Below are positions 1-9,914 of a stretch of DNA of 64,000 nt, in pieces (position 1 is the first letter of the stretch; every line of letters begins with the position of its first letter). The stretch lies in the NCBI GenBank assembly GCA_963667815.1, contig OY764021.1, one strand, 5' to 3'. Both the position numbers and the translations under genes were made by a program. Origin of the DNA: Saccharicrinis sp963667815 (lineage in GTDB: Bacteria > Bacteroidota > Bacteroidia > Bacteroidales > Marinilabiliaceae). Below the pieces are notes generated by a model that was given only the letters and a program-made list of their open reading frames with translations, had not been told where the DNA came from and did not search any database.

Positions 1-17
1 ATATTAAATCTAATCTG

Positions 18-530
18 ATGCAAATTGAACTTATACAAGGTGATATTACCACTTTAAATGTTGATGCCATTGTTAACGCCGCTAATTCCAGTTTACTTGG
101 AGGTGGTGGTGTTGACGGTGCAATACACAGAGCTGGCGGAAAAAGCATTTTAGATGAATGTGTACTTATACGAAATAAACAGGGAGGTTGCCCAACCGGA
201 GAAGCTGTGATAACTACTGCAGGTAAGATGCCTGCTAAATTGGTTATTCACACAGTTGGTCCTATTTATAAAGACGGCAAGCACCAAGAAGCTACATTAC
301 TAGCTAACTGCTACACCAACACACTTAACTTAGCTACACAGAACAACTGCAAATCAATTGCATTTCCAAACATTTCAACGGGTGTATATGGTTACCCCAA
401 AGCAGAGGCCGCCCAAATAGCATTTAAAACAGTATCTGAATATGAATCCTCAGATATTGAAAAGGTAATTTTTATATGCTTTGATGAAGAAAATTATAAA
501 CTGTACCAAAATTTAATCAATCAGGAATAA
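18..530 (+). CDS. Macro-domain protein (O-acetyl-ADP-ribose deacetylase-like)
   Basis: A 170-residue stand-alone macro domain of the YmdB/MacroD type, a fold that binds ADP-ribose and typically hydrolyses O-acetyl-ADP-ribose or removes ADP-ribose from proteins. The family signature is clear: GDIT near residue 8, DAIVNAANSSLLGGGGVDGAIH at about 16-37 (the Asn and Gly-rich loop that bind distal ribose and phosphate), VIHTVGP near 77, and the ISTGVYGYP diphosphate-binding loop near 119. The protein spans the whole family length, is cytosolic and has no signal peptide. It stands alone and no operon partner is visible in the window. The exact substrate cannot be assigned from sequence. Confidence 0.93.
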   Translation: MQIELIQGDITTLNVDAIVNAANSSLLGGGGVDGAIHRAGGKSILDECVLIRNKQGGCPTGEAVITTAGKMPAKLVIHTVGPIYKDGKHQEATLLANCYTNTLNLATQNNCKSIAFPNISTGVYGYPKAEAAQIAFKTVSEYESSDIEKVIFICFDEENYKLYQNLINQE

Positions 531-784
531 ATATACTGAGGTTGATTATATTAAATACTTACATTAAGCTTTAAAACTTGGCTCAAGTTTATATTAGGGC
601 TGTTAATCAAAATATGTTCAAAATCCCATAATTTCCTTTTGGGGCCAGGAGTCTGAAGATGGAAGATGGAAGTTCAAGGAAATTCTTTCTCATTAATAAT
701 TGATTTACTTCATGCTTCTAATAACACAGTTAATACTTGAAAACAATAGTACGGTCATTTAACCTCGTTATTAGAAACTATAGC

Positions 785-1165
785 CTAAAACTTATCTAAT
801 AATTTAGGAATAAAGATTATACATCCCACAGCAACTGCAACAATTGCTGCAATCAATACAGCACCCGCACAATAATCTTTAATAAGTCCAATTTTGGAAT
901 TATGTTTTGGTTCTACAAAATCAGCTAATCGCTCCAATGCTGTATTAAAAAGTTCTGATATAAATACGATCCCGGAAACAATAATTACTGCCAACCATTC
1001 ATTAATTGATATTTGAAGAACAAAACCAAAAACAACAACACAGAATAAAGCCACAAAATGGATTCGGGCGTTATGCTCATGCTGAACTAACATCTTAATT
1101 CCTCCAAAAGCATACTTAAAACTCTTTACCCTATTTATAAAGGAAAACTTATCAGAAGTATTCAT
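785..1165 (-). CDS. dgkA: Diacylglycerol/undecaprenol kinase family membrane protein
   Basis: A 126-residue integral membrane kinase of the DgkA family, which phosphorylates diacylglycerol or undecaprenol in the inner membrane. Three hydrophobic segments are visible at about 36-55, 57-75 and 98-121. The family's catalytic helix is present as ELFNTALERLADF at about 70-82 (Glu and Asn are the Mg-ATP ligands), followed by KIGLIKDYCAGAVL. The amphipathic N-terminal region RVKSFKYAFGGIKMLVQHEHNARIH matches the usual surface helix. Gram-positive members prefer undecaprenol, so substrate is left open. The ATG at 1165 gives the usual family length. No neighbour shares its strand closely enough to imply an operon. 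Confidence 0.92.
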   Translation of the reverse strand: MNTSDKFSFINRVKSFKYAFGGIKMLVQHEHNARIHFVALFCVVVFGFVLQISINEWLAVIIVSGIVFISELFNTALERLADFVEPKHNSKIGLIKDYCAGAVLIAAIVAVAVGCIIFIPKLLDKF

Positions 1166-1422
1166 AGTATATTTTTATATCACTTTTAAGCTTAACATTA
1201 CATTTTCTATGAAGATTCATGAAAATACAGAAAAATCATACAATATCAATGATAACATTGCATTTGTGCCAATAGTTATAAAAAAAGCCGCCTCCTGAGA
1301 GACAGCTTTATAATTAAAGAATCCTATTTATAGCTTATAACCAACAAACGAGGCTTTTTATATATAACATTCTTATAATATATCCTGCATAATACAACAG
1401 TTAATACATTATATAATAACTA

Positions 1423-2091
1423 CTAAAAAAATGTGGCTCTTGCCTGTTCTTTAATTTCTTTACTTGCAGTAAAAGGGATTCTGGTTGTATAACCGGCTCT
1501 TGCTGCTACAATTTTCTTAGTTGGCCATTTAAAAATATCAGCATTCCATTTGAGTATTGTATCATTATAGACCTCTCGTGCTGCAGTTATTTCTCTTTGC
1601 AAATAACTATTTTGCTGCATTGCATCGGCCAATGAACGATGTGCTTTTAATTCCGGATAGGCCTCAAATGCCACATTAATCTGACTCATTGCAGTATCAA
1701 GATTACTAGCTACATCATTACGATTACTTTCAGAAAGACTACCTCCACTTCTGATGGCAGCCACAGACTTCATTACATCTTTATCCAAATCAACTGCTTT
1801 TTCAACAATACCAACTGCATTTTTTAAAATTTGTACTCTTTGCTCTAAGTAATTGTCTATTTGCGATGCGTTATGCTGAAGTTTTTGTTGCAGGGCATTA
1901 AAGTAATTCCTTGCTCCAATTTTCATAAATAGAAATATTAACCCTGGCAGAATACCTAATAACCACAATACTATTTCAAAAAACACTGAGCCAACTCCTA
2001 TTTCAGCGGGTAACTGTTTTTCAATAACATTAATATTCCTGCCTTGGTCGTTTACATAATCATTGCTCATTTCATCTAACTGATTTGCCAT
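1423..2091 (-). CDS. lemA: LemA family protein
   Basis: A 222-residue LemA-family protein: an N-terminal membrane segment (about 33-56, FFEIVLWLLGILPGLIFLFM) followed by the long helical LemA domain with the family motifs ARNYFNALQQKLQ and QIDNYLEQRVQILKNAV, and helical repeats to about residue 190. The cellular role of LemA is poorly known in general; it is anchored in the membrane with a helical body. Its start lies 24 bases downstream of the end of the DUF3137-like gene on the same strand, the usual genomic pairing of LemA with DUF3137, so the two are probably co-transcribed and work in one membrane complex. Confidence 0.93.
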   Translation of the reverse strand: MANQLDEMSNDYVNDQGRNINVIEKQLPAEIGVGSVFFEIVLWLLGILPGLIFLFMKIGARNYFNALQQKLQHNASQIDNYLEQRVQILKNAVGIVEKAVDLDKDVMKSVAAIRSGGSLSESNRNDVASNLDTAMSQINVAFEAYPELKAHRSLADAMQQNSYLQREITAAREVYNDTILKWNADIFKWPTKKIVAARAGYTTRIPFTASKEIKEQARATFF

Positions 2092-2115
2092 AATAACATC
2101 TCCTTTTTTTATTAT

Positions 2116-3885
2116 TTATTTTAATATTCTTGCCATCATCAACCCCACTCTATATTTATAATCATTACTTTGATCAACCTCTACATTTACATTTGATTGA
2201 ACCTTTACTTCCATTTTACTCTGCCTGTTTACCTTAATATACTCAGTCCAATGAACAGGTACATCATGCCAATTATTATCTCCACCTCTTACAGAAACAT
2301 AATCAGTTCTACTTACCGTTTTATATCCCCATGTATTTATTGAAATAGTGTCTACATTATCAGTGCTTTCAATAAGTGAAGTTTTAATAATATTTTCTGT
2401 TACAGAATCCTGAGGTTTAAATTCATTTATATCAATACTGTTAGCTGCCATTTCGTGTTGATAAAAACTAACACAAGAATGATATAAGTCTTTATAAATA
2501 CATTCCTGAGTTTGGTGCTGCGTATATAATGGAATCGCAAATAAAGGGGCAAAAGAAAAGTATACGTGCTTAAAATAGCTATTATGATATTGTATAAATC
2601 GTTTTTCTACCTCATCGTAATTAATTCCTGTAAAGTAATTATCCTGAACATTTAGTTTTACATCTTTTAAGTGATTAGGATAGATGTAATTAATCATTTT
2701 ACGTTTTATAAAATAAAAGTCATCACCATAGCCAACACTATTATCCTTTATTACCTTAATAAGTTCCTTTTGAGCAAGTGGAGTAAACAATAGCCTGAAT
2801 TGTGATTCATTATCACGATCTGTTGCATAAAACAAGGCATCGAATTCATTATTACCCAATGCGGTAAACGAACCTCCTTTTTTTGTAGCATTCTCAGCCA
2901 GCTTTTGAATTTCCTTACTCTTTTTCTTAATTGTTCGCTCAATTTTTCGTTCTGATAATTCATGAATACGAGAAGGATTTCTGGAAAAAGATAAACGATC
3001 ACCTACTTCATTAGCATATACAAGATGTTTATTGGTATTGTAATAAGGGCAAGGTTTATTTACTGATGCACGTAATGTATCTGAATGGTGAACAGTTTTA
3101 TAGTTACCATTAGAATCCTTTTCGCGGGTAGTCCAATGTATAGTAAGAGATCCTTCATATTTTTTAGTTCCCATTTGATGACGCAAAGTACTACGTATAA
3201 AAAATGGATTACCTTTAATTTCACCTGACTGAACAAACAGTGTTGACTGCTCCAAATTTTGTTCATGTTCAGCAGTATTAAGCCCAAATTTGTCAATCAT
3301 TTGACTTAATCGCTTGCTATCAAACATCTCATCAAATTTTACAAGAGGTAATGTTTTTGTAAATAGTTCGGTATTATAATTTTTATACAGCAACACATTA
3401 AGAGCCTTCATCTGTTCAGAAGCCTCTGCATGTAACTTTTGGGATATTTTAAGCAGATCACCTTCAATATGACGTAATTCATCTAGCCTAGCTTTTGTTT
3501 TTTTGTGAATCCAAAGCGATAAAACTATTAAAGCAATAGCTATAACAATAACAACAACAAGATTGCCATAGATATAATGAGATGAATACATTTGATATGC
3601 ACTGTTTATAATAGCAATAATAGATACAGCTAAAATTACAGCACCAAATATTTTTAACATCTTTTGCCGTTTAATCGCCTTGTTATTTCCTGCTGTAGTT
3701 ATATTATTATGATCAATTTTGTTATTTGTTGCCCTGTTAGCTTCTATATCAATGGCCGATTCCTTAATCAAATTATTAAAATGATTTACAATATTATCAT
3801 GATGCAATTGCTGATAATGATTTTTATAAGAATCTACCGGAGCATATAATTCCTGCATTTCTAAACTAGTATCGTTTCCTTCCAT
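2116..3885 (-). CDS. DUF3137-like membrane protein, LemA partner
   Basis: A 589-residue protein with two close membrane segments at about 76-96 and 102-125, a helical linker, then a large soluble domain. The middle (about 180-330) contains the block LPLVKFDEMFDSKRLSQMI and GEIKGNPFFIRSTLRHQMG, which resembles DUF3137 proteins that are habitually encoded beside lemA. The C-terminal half is long and shows no motif I can name. It is the first gene of a two-gene minus-strand unit with lemA. The enzymatic or structural role is unknown. The family assignment rests mainly on the LemA context and general architecture, so it is moderate. Confidence 0.75.
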   Translation of the reverse strand: MEGNDTSLEMQELYAPVDSYKNHYQQLHHDNIVNHFNNLIKESAIDIEANRATNNKIDHNNITTAGNNKAIKRQKMLKIFGAVILAVSIIAIINSAYQMYSSHYIYGNLVVVIVIAIALIVLSLWIHKKTKARLDELRHIEGDLLKISQKLHAEASEQMKALNVLLYKNYNTELFTKTLPLVKFDEMFDSKRLSQMIDKFGLNTAEHEQNLEQSTLFVQSGEIKGNPFFIRSTLRHQMGTKKYEGSLTIHWTTREKDSNGNYKTVHHSDTLRASVNKPCPYYNTNKHLVYANEVGDRLSFSRNPSRIHELSERKIERTIKKKSKEIQKLAENATKKGGSFTALGNNEFDALFYATDRDNESQFRLLFTPLAQKELIKVIKDNSVGYGDDFYFIKRKMINYIYPNHLKDVKLNVQDNYFTGINYDEVEKRFIQYHNSYFKHVYFSFAPLFAIPLYTQHQTQECIYKDLYHSCVSFYQHEMAANSIDINEFKPQDSVTENIIKTSLIESTDNVDTISINTWGYKTVSRTDYVSVRGGDNNWHDVPVHWTEYIKVNRQSKMEVKVQSNVNVEVDQSNDYKYRVGLMMARILK

Positions 3886-4781
3886 TTTCTTTTACTCAAA
3901 GTTTTTCTGGGGTTTTTATTTTAAACCTGATTATTTCTTAATTTGGATATATTATGATTTCAACACCGATATACACCGTATCAAAATTGGTATTCATTTC
4001 TGAATATTTTAACGAGACAAGTGCACAATACACTCACTTCATACTATTGATTATTAATCACAAAGCCCTAAAATCAAAAACGCTATTAAAATCTCTTTAT
4101 CACATAATAATCTGTGAATCGCGCAAAAATATTTGTAATAAATAATAGAAAAGTTATCTCAGGATAACTTTGGGTATTTTTTGAAGGAAAATGGATTAAT
4201 AATACCGTGGTTAAAATATATTAATGGCAGTTTACCACGATCATCTATCTGATTCAACAGTTTATCGAACTGCTTCAAATTAATATCTATCTATTAAAAA
4301 TATGCTTCGAAGTGATACAAATGGCTATCGAAGAGATAAAAATATGTTTCGATGTGCTACAAATACATGTCGATGAAAAGGGAATGCGATAGAAGAGGTA
4401 AAAATGTATATCGAAGTAATAAATATTGTTGTAGATCTGCTAAAATAGATGTTCTATCTTGTAAAAAGATTTATCGATGTTGTAAAGATTTATTTAGATG
4501 TTAAACTATAGGAACAAGAATAGTATAACTCATAAAAACAGTATGAAGAGATTTTGATTAACTATAAGACCTTTTTTATATTTTAGGAATAGGTAGTACT
4601 CAATAATCTACATCAACGCCCGTGTATAGATATTTATATTAAACCCGCAATATGCATTAAAAAATCTATTACACACCGCAAACATTTCAAAACAAGTCAT
4701 TTCACTCACTTGCTTTATTAATATGTCAGTATTCATAACGGTCCTTTAATGCATAATAGGGTTAAAAATATAAATACAATT
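3886..4781. other. Long intergenic region without a convincing gene
   Basis: Nearly 900 bases between the DUF3137-like gene and hutI. It holds the 21-bp repeat array described separately and otherwise AT-rich sequence. A 63-codon plus-strand open stretch at 3954-4145 has no recognisable motif and I do not call it. No terminator with a clear U-run was seen. Confidence 0.6.
4244..4515 (+). repeat. Degenerate 21-bp tandem repeat array (decayed heptad-repeat ORF)
   Basis: About 13 diverged tandem units begin at 4244, 4265, 4286, 4307, 4328, 4349, 4370, 4390, 4411, 4432, 4453, 4474 and 4495. All spacings are 21 bp except one 20-bp unit (4370-4389). Units start with T(C/A)(G/T)A and contain a central TGNTANAAAT-like core. 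Read in the plus frame from about 4225, the array encodes amphipathic heptads such as FEVIQMA, IEEIKIC and FDVLQIH until a stop after 4390. After the 20-bp unit the same heptad pattern resumes in the next frame (IEEVKMY, IEVINIV, VDLLK). This looks like a frameshifted remnant of a heptad-repeat coding sequence. There is no good start codon, so it is not called as a CDS. Confidence 0.7.
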
Positions 4782-6008
4782 TTATTGTAACACCATTCTG
4801 CCTACATGATTAACTCCGTATGAATATGCAATAGTCACATACGATTGAACTGGTTTTGTAATGATTAAATGCGCTTTTTTTCCCCGGGTAATACTTCCCA
4901 ATTCTTTTTCTACTCCCATGGCATAAGCTCCATTTATAGTTGCTGCATTAATAGCTTCCTCGGGCGTCATTTTCATTTTAATACATGCAGTTGCAACAAC
5001 TAAATTCATATTTCCGGATGGTGTTGAACCCGGATTATAATCTGTTGCTAATGCCAAAGGTAATCCTGCATCTATAATTTTACGAGCTGGAGTATACGGA
5101 ATACTTAAAAAGAAAGAACATGAAGGTAATGCCACTGGCATGGTTCGTGATTTTTTTAAAACTTCAATATCTTTATCGTCCATTAATTCTAAATGATCTA
5201 CAGATAAAGCATTGTATTTTACTGCAGCTTCAACGCCTCCAATAGCATTAAACTGATTTACATGTATTTTAGGAACAAGACCATATTGTTGTGCTGCAGC
5301 CAGCATTTTTTCAGTATGTGCCACACTAAAATATCCTTTTTCGCAAAATATATCAATATAGTCGGCCAAATTTTCGTTGGCAATTTGAGGTAAAACCTCC
5401 TGAATGAGCATATCAATATACCCATCAGCATCACCTTTATACTCTTCAGGAACTGCATGGGCTCCCAGGAATGTAGATTTTACTGCAATTGGGTAATCTT
5501 CTTTTAATCGCCTGATTACCCTTAGCATTTTAAGTTCTGATTCTGCTGTTAATCCGTACCCTGATTTTATTTCAATGGCTCCGGTACCTAACTCCATTAC
5601 CTCTTTTAAACGAGATAAGCTTTGCTCATATAATTCTTCTTCTGAAGTATTTTGCAATAATTTGGCAGAATTTAAAATACCACCTCCCCGCTCAGCTATT
5701 TGCTCATAGGATAATCCATTGATTCGATCTACAAAATCACCTTCGCGGTTACCCGCATAAACAATATGTGTATGCGAATCACACCATGCCGGCATTACCA
5801 CTCGTCCAACGCAATCTACTTCATCGTATTTATTGTTTTGCGGACAAGTATCCATACTTCCGTAATCGGTAATTATTCCTTCTTCAACTAGTAGCCAGGC
5901 ATTTTCTATAACAGGTAATTCCTTCATCTGCTTACCCTGTACGTAGGCAATTCCCTCATCTCTTACCTGAACCAGTTGCTTTATATTTTTATATAATGTA
6001 GTCATCAT
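4782..6008 (-). CDS. hutI: Imidazolonepropionase
   Basis: A 408-residue metal-dependent amidohydrolase that hydrolyses 4-imidazolone-5-propionate to N-formimino-L-glutamate, the third step of histidine degradation. Visible marks: the metal-binding DSHTHIVYAG near residue 78, GAIEIKSGYGLT near 141, FLGAHAVPEEY near 177, HVNQFNAIGG near 245, VDHLELM near 268 and ATDYNPGST near 320 with the metal-binding Asp. Length matches bacterial HutI. It is the last gene of the minus-strand hut cluster, 45 bases after hutU, and cytosolic. The formimino-glutamate processing step (HutG, HutF or FtcD) is not encoded in this window. Confidence 0.97.
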   Translation of the reverse strand: MMTTLYKNIKQLVQVRDEGIAYVQGKQMKELPVIENAWLLVEEGIITDYGSMDTCPQNNKYDEVDCVGRVVMPAWCDSHTHIVYAGNREGDFVDRINGLSYEQIAERGGGILNSAKLLQNTSEEELYEQSLSRLKEVMELGTGAIEIKSGYGLTAESELKMLRVIRRLKEDYPIAVKSTFLGAHAVPEEYKGDADGYIDMLIQEVLPQIANENLADYIDIFCEKGYFSVAHTEKMLAAAQQYGLVPKIHVNQFNAIGGVEAAVKYNALSVDHLELMDDKDIEVLKKSRTMPVALPSCSFFLSIPYTPARKIIDAGLPLALATDYNPGSTPSGNMNLVVATACIKMKMTPEEAINAATINGAYAMGVEKELGSITRGKKAHLIITKPVQSYVTIAYSYGVNHVGRMVLQ

Positions 6009-6053
6009 TAATAGTCTTCAGTAATCCGTTTTTTTGTCTCCAGTTGCCAGTCT

Positions 6054-8051
6054 TCAGCATAAATCTTCCAACAAATGATCATCTACCAAATTAGGTAATG
6101 TTACTTTTAAATTTGGTGTGCGCTTCATGGCACGCTCAATGGCAAATCGCGCTTCTTTATTTCTGGCCCAGCTTCGGCGAGATATCCCATTATTCACATC
6201 ATAAAACAGCATACTTTTAATCTTATCTTCTGTTTCTGATCTGCCATCCAGTACCATTCCAAAGCCTCCATTAATTACTTCGCCCCAACCAACTCCACCT
6301 CCATTATGAATCGAAACCCAGGTAGCACCTCTAAAGCTATCGCCTATAACATTTTGAATAGCCATATCGGCAGTATACTTACTTCCGTCGTAAATATTTG
6401 AGGTTTCTCGATATGGAGAATCGGTTCCACTTACATCATGATGATCACGACCTATAACTACAGGACCAATTTCGCCATTACCAACTGCATTATTAAAAGC
6501 CAATGCTATTTTAGCTCTACCTTCTGCATCAGCATATAAAATTCGGGCCTGAGAACCTACTACCAGATTGTTAGCTTTTGCTTCACGAATCCATTTTATA
6601 TTATCATGCATTTGTAATTGTATCTCTTCTGGTGAATGCTCCATGATATCTTGAAGAATATTGGCCGCCATTTTATCTGTTTTATCCAAATCGCTTGTTT
6701 TACCTGAAGTACAAACCCATCGAAAAGGACCAAATCCATAATCAAAACACATTGGGCCAAGAATATCCTGAACATACGAGGGATATCTGAAATCTTTGCC
6801 ATTTTTTGCCATAACATCAGCACCAGCTCTCGATGATTCCAATAAAAATGCATTTCCATAATCGAAAAAATAGGTTCCCTTAGCTGCATGTTTATTAATG
6901 GCCGCTGCATGTCGGCACAACGATTCCTGAACCTTTTGCTTAAAAAATTCCGGTTCTTCACGAATTAACCTGTTTGACTCTTCGTAACTAATATCAACCG
7001 GATAGTAGCCTCCTGTCCAGGGAATATGTAACGATGTTTGATCGGACCCTACATGTATAAATATATCTTCCTGATCAAAACGTTCCCATACATCAACTAC
7101 ATTACCTATAAATGCAATGGAAACAGTTTCTTTATTTTGTTGTGCTTCTTTTACTCTGATAATTAAATCCTCCATGGAGTCAATTAATTCGTCAACCCAT
7201 CCTTGGGCATGACGTTTGGTTGCTGCTGATGGATTTACTTCGGCACAAACCGATACACAACCTACAATATTTCCGGCCTTAGGCTGAGCACCACTCATAC
7301 CACCTAAACCAGCAGTTAAAAACACTTTACCGGCAGTTGTTTCATCTTTTGAAAGAATTTTTCTGAAAGCGTTCATTACTGTAATCGTAGTACCATGAAC
7401 AATACCTTGCGGACCAATATACATATAAGATCCTGCAGTCATTTGCCCGTACTGCGAAACACCTAATGCATTAAAACGTTCCCAATCGTCGGGTTTAGAA
7501 TAATTAGGAATAACCATTCCGTTGGTAACTACAACCCGGGGAGCAGATTTTGAAGATGGGAAAAGCCCCATTGGATGACCTGAATACATATGTAACGTTT
7601 GCTCGTCAGTCATAGTAGCCAAATACTGCATGGTTAAAAGGTATTGGGCCCAATTTTGAAATACAGCTCCATTACCACCATAAGTAATTAACTCTTCGGG
7701 ATGTTGAGCCACTGCGGGATCGAGGTTATTCTGAATCATGAGCATTATAGCTGCCGCATGTTTACTCTTTGCAGGATATTCTTGTATTGGACGAGCATAC
7801 ATAGGATACTCTGGCATAAACCGATACATATAAATACGCCCGTATTCCTTTAATTCTTCAGCAAATTCCAAAGCCAATTCCTGATGCCACGCTTTAGGAA
7901 AATAACGTAAGGCATTACGAATTGCCAACTTCTTCTCCTCCACACTTAATATATCTTTACGCTTTGGTGCATGATTCGCACTTGTATTATATGCTCTTTT
8001 TGCCGGCAATTGTTCCGGAAGTCCATGTAATATTTCTTCTTGGAAAGTCAT
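6054..8051 (-). CDS. hutU: Urocanate hydratase (long form)
   Basis: A 665-residue urocanase that converts urocanate to 4-imidazolone-5-propionate using tightly bound NAD+. Hallmarks: ITYGGNGAVFQNWAQY near 123, MYSGHPMGLFPSS near 155, MTAGSYMYIGPQGIVHGT near 204, and GLGGMSGAQPKAGNIVGC near 249 (dinucleotide-binding Gly-rich region). Another is DYGFGPFRWVCTSGKTSDL near 434, which carries the conserved Cys region. The protein is about 100 residues longer than the Pseudomonas/Bacillus type and resembles the long urocanases of animals and Bacteroidota. It lies between hutI and the insertion that separates it from hutH, so its expression may now depend on read-through or a new promoter. Confidence 0.97.
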   Translation of the reverse strand: MTFQEEILHGLPEQLPAKRAYNTSANHAPKRKDILSVEEKKLAIRNALRYFPKAWHQELALEFAEELKEYGRIYMYRFMPEYPMYARPIQEYPAKSKHAAAIMLMIQNNLDPAVAQHPEELITYGGNGAVFQNWAQYLLTMQYLATMTDEQTLHMYSGHPMGLFPSSKSAPRVVVTNGMVIPNYSKPDDWERFNALGVSQYGQMTAGSYMYIGPQGIVHGTTITVMNAFRKILSKDETTAGKVFLTAGLGGMSGAQPKAGNIVGCVSVCAEVNPSAATKRHAQGWVDELIDSMEDLIIRVKEAQQNKETVSIAFIGNVVDVWERFDQEDIFIHVGSDQTSLHIPWTGGYYPVDISYEESNRLIREEPEFFKQKVQESLCRHAAAINKHAAKGTYFFDYGNAFLLESSRAGADVMAKNGKDFRYPSYVQDILGPMCFDYGFGPFRWVCTSGKTSDLDKTDKMAANILQDIMEHSPEEIQLQMHDNIKWIREAKANNLVVGSQARILYADAEGRAKIALAFNNAVGNGEIGPVVIGRDHHDVSGTDSPYRETSNIYDGSKYTADMAIQNVIGDSFRGATWVSIHNGGGVGWGEVINGGFGMVLDGRSETEDKIKSMLFYDVNNGISRRSWARNKEARFAIERAMKRTPNLKVTLPNLVDDHLLEDLC

Positions 8052-8519
8052 CTTCTTTTTGTTTAATTAGCTTAAGGATTAGATTGTAAGTAAAGATTAT
8101 AACCACCTCCCCCTCGTTCCTCAGGTACTCCTCCTTCTATGTTGTAATCCAAATTATTTATAAGTTTTTTACTCATTTATAGTGAATTATGTTTTCAAAA
8201 TCTTTTCTTCGGGCAATACGGAGCAAGAAGGTCTTCTTTCCTTGGCAAAGGAATAAGGGGTTCGACACCCTTTATTCCTTTAAAAAGAATCCTTGCGTCG
8301 GTATAAAACTATCGCCGTCGGTTTCTTCCTTGGCTTAATAAATTTGATCTATAAAAACAACCTTCTATTAACGGACATTTAATAAAGCCGCATTTCTATA
8401 CTAATTTTTACAGATAAGAGCTGAAGCCTTTAAAAAACAGACACCATTAAGGGCTGCAGGAGGAGTAAATCAGTCTTCTTATTCCTTGGATGCTTTTATA
8501 ATCAAATTTATTTTGTTGA
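8052..8519. other. Intergenic region between hutU and the IS110 transposase, with hairpin
   Basis: No gene is visible. The stretch 8101-8137 (AACCACCTCCCCCTCG...CTCCTCCTT) resembles, in inverted orientation, the REP-like block at 9859-9914 on the other side of the transposase gene. A strong stem-loop lies at 8247-8281, AAAGGAATAA(GGGG)/TTATTCCTTT around a short loop. One end of the IS110 element probably lies in this region, but IS110 elements lack long inverted ends and I cannot place it. Confidence 0.5.
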
Positions 8520-9596
8520 CTATACAATTGCTTTAACATATTCTTGTTCGTTCTTAATTACAAATCTTATTCTATTTAATAACTTTTTTGCTATTCTTAT
8601 TATTGCATCTGATCCTTCCATTCTATTCCTTAATTCTAAATACTTTAATGTCAGAGCTGGATCATGCCTTATTGCAATCCAAGATGATTCTACAATTGCT
8701 GCACGCAATGCCTTATTTGATCTTTTTGTTATATTTCCTACTTTTTCATTTTCTCCAGAAGAATTTGTAGTTGGAACTAAACCGATATAAGAACATAATC
8801 TATCTAAATTTTTAAATCTGTTTATTGTTACTAATTCTGTAATAATCGTTAATGCTGTAATTAATGCTATTCCTGGTATGGTTCGTAATAGATTTATTAG
8901 CTTTGAATAACTAGATTCTTTACTTATTTTCCTTAGTTCTCTATTAATTCTTAGTAATTTTTGTCGTAAAAATCCTGCAGTTTCCAGCATTTCGCTTATT
9001 ACCATCGTTCCTTGTTCTGTTGATAAAATAACCGTGCTTAACCAATCTGAAAACTTCTTTGACCAGTGTTTAGATGGCCCACTCAACTCTATAGGTATAT
9101 TAATTCCTGAATAATATAAATATGATTTTATCCTATTCTTTTGTCTTCCTAAATCATTTACTGTAGTTTTTCTATATCTAACTAAACTTCTTAATTCTTC
9201 AACTGATAAAGGTGGAATATAAATTTCTTCCAAAGCCTTATTTTTTAATAATCGTGATAACTTTCTGCTATCTCTTCGATCTTCTTTTTGCTTTCTCTCT
9301 TTATCTGTTGTTGGGATATCTGCTGGGTTTACTACTATATTTTTTATACCCTTTGATAACAACTCTCTATGAGTACTAAAACCACAGAACCCAGCTTCAT
9401 AAACAGAATAATAATTCCCTTCAGGAAAATGCTTCTCTAGATATTTCAACAATAATGTTGCACTTGGATCTTGTGAAAATGTTTTATACAAAATTTCATC
9501 TGCCATAATGGATATTACCCAACTTTTCAAATGGACATCTATTCCGATATAAATATTTTGTCCTTTAAAACTTAATGATTTACCTTTCGTTTGCAT
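8520..9596 (-). CDS. IS110-family transposase
   Basis: A 358-residue transposase with the two IS110 domains. The N-terminal RuvC-like DEDD domain starts YIGIDVHLKSW (first Asp near 20), with Glu in SVYEAGFCGFS near 66 and an Asp-rich NPADIPTTDKERKQKEDRRD near 103-122. The C-terminal Tnp20 domain begins LLRTIPGIALITA near 237 and contains YIGLVPTTNSSGE near 278 with the conserved serine. This family moves through a structured bridge RNA encoded next to the transposase gene. In the IS110 subgroup it lies upstream, which here would be within about 9597-9700. The gene appears intact. It interrupts the otherwise contiguous hutH-hutU-hutI order. Confidence 0.95.
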   Translation of the reverse strand: MQTKGKSLSFKGQNIYIGIDVHLKSWVISIMADEILYKTFSQDPSATLLLKYLEKHFPEGNYYSVYEAGFCGFSTHRELLSKGIKNIVVNPADIPTTDKERKQKEDRRDSRKLSRLLKNKALEEIYIPPLSVEELRSLVRYRKTTVNDLGRQKNRIKSYLYYSGINIPIELSGPSKHWSKKFSDWLSTVILSTEQGTMVISEMLETAGFLRQKLLRINRELRKISKESSYSKLINLLRTIPGIALITALTIITELVTINRFKNLDRLCSYIGLVPTTNSSGENEKVGNITKRSNKALRAAIVESSWIAIRHDPALTLKYLELRNRMEGSDAIIRIAKKLLNRIRFVIKNEQEYVKAIV

Positions 9597-9688
9597 AAGC
9601 TTCGTGTTTTGGTAATTAGAATTCTTTTCTTCATGTCTAATTTAGAAAACTTTAGAAGCTTATGCATTACTCTTATTACAAACATACA

Positions 9689-9858
9689 GCCTTGAAAAAA
9701 GGAGGAGAGTGATTTACAGCACTTATAAGTATCCTCTTCGAAGGAAAAATGGTTTTGAGCAAGAACATTCCCCGCCTTGAAAAAAGGAGGAGAGTGATTT
9801 ACAGCACTTATAAGTATCCTCTTCGAAGGAAAAATGGTTTTGAGCAAGAACATTCCCC
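9689..9858. repeat. Perfect 85-bp tandem duplication
   Basis: Two adjacent identical 85-bp units, 9689-9773 and 9774-9858, each starting GCCTTGAAAAAAGGAGG and ending AAGAACATTCCCC. I compared both copies base by base and saw no difference. They lie between the IS110 transposase gene and hutH. An open frame across them on the minus strand is an artefact of the repetition and is not called. Confidence 0.93.
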
Positions 9859-9914
9859 GCCTTTTCAAGGAGGGGTGGCAGATACGAGGCACGATTAGCT
9901 GACGGGGTGGTTTA
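9855..9914. repeat. REP/MITE-like GC-rich repeat
   Basis: The block CCCCGCCTTTTCAAGGAGGGG...GACGGGGTGGTTT directly follows the 85-bp tandem copies. CCTT...AAGG and CCCC...GGGG pair, so it can fold. It stands out by GC content from the AT-rich surroundings, and a diverged inverted copy appears at 8101-8137 on the far side of the transposase. It resembles the dispersed palindromic repeats found in many Bacteroidota genomes. That comparison is from general knowledge, not from a search. Confidence 0.55.

Noticed and set aside
3954..4145. 63-codon plus-strand ORF
   Set aside because: No motif, no ribosome-binding site, no neighbour on its strand; AT-rich chance ORF.
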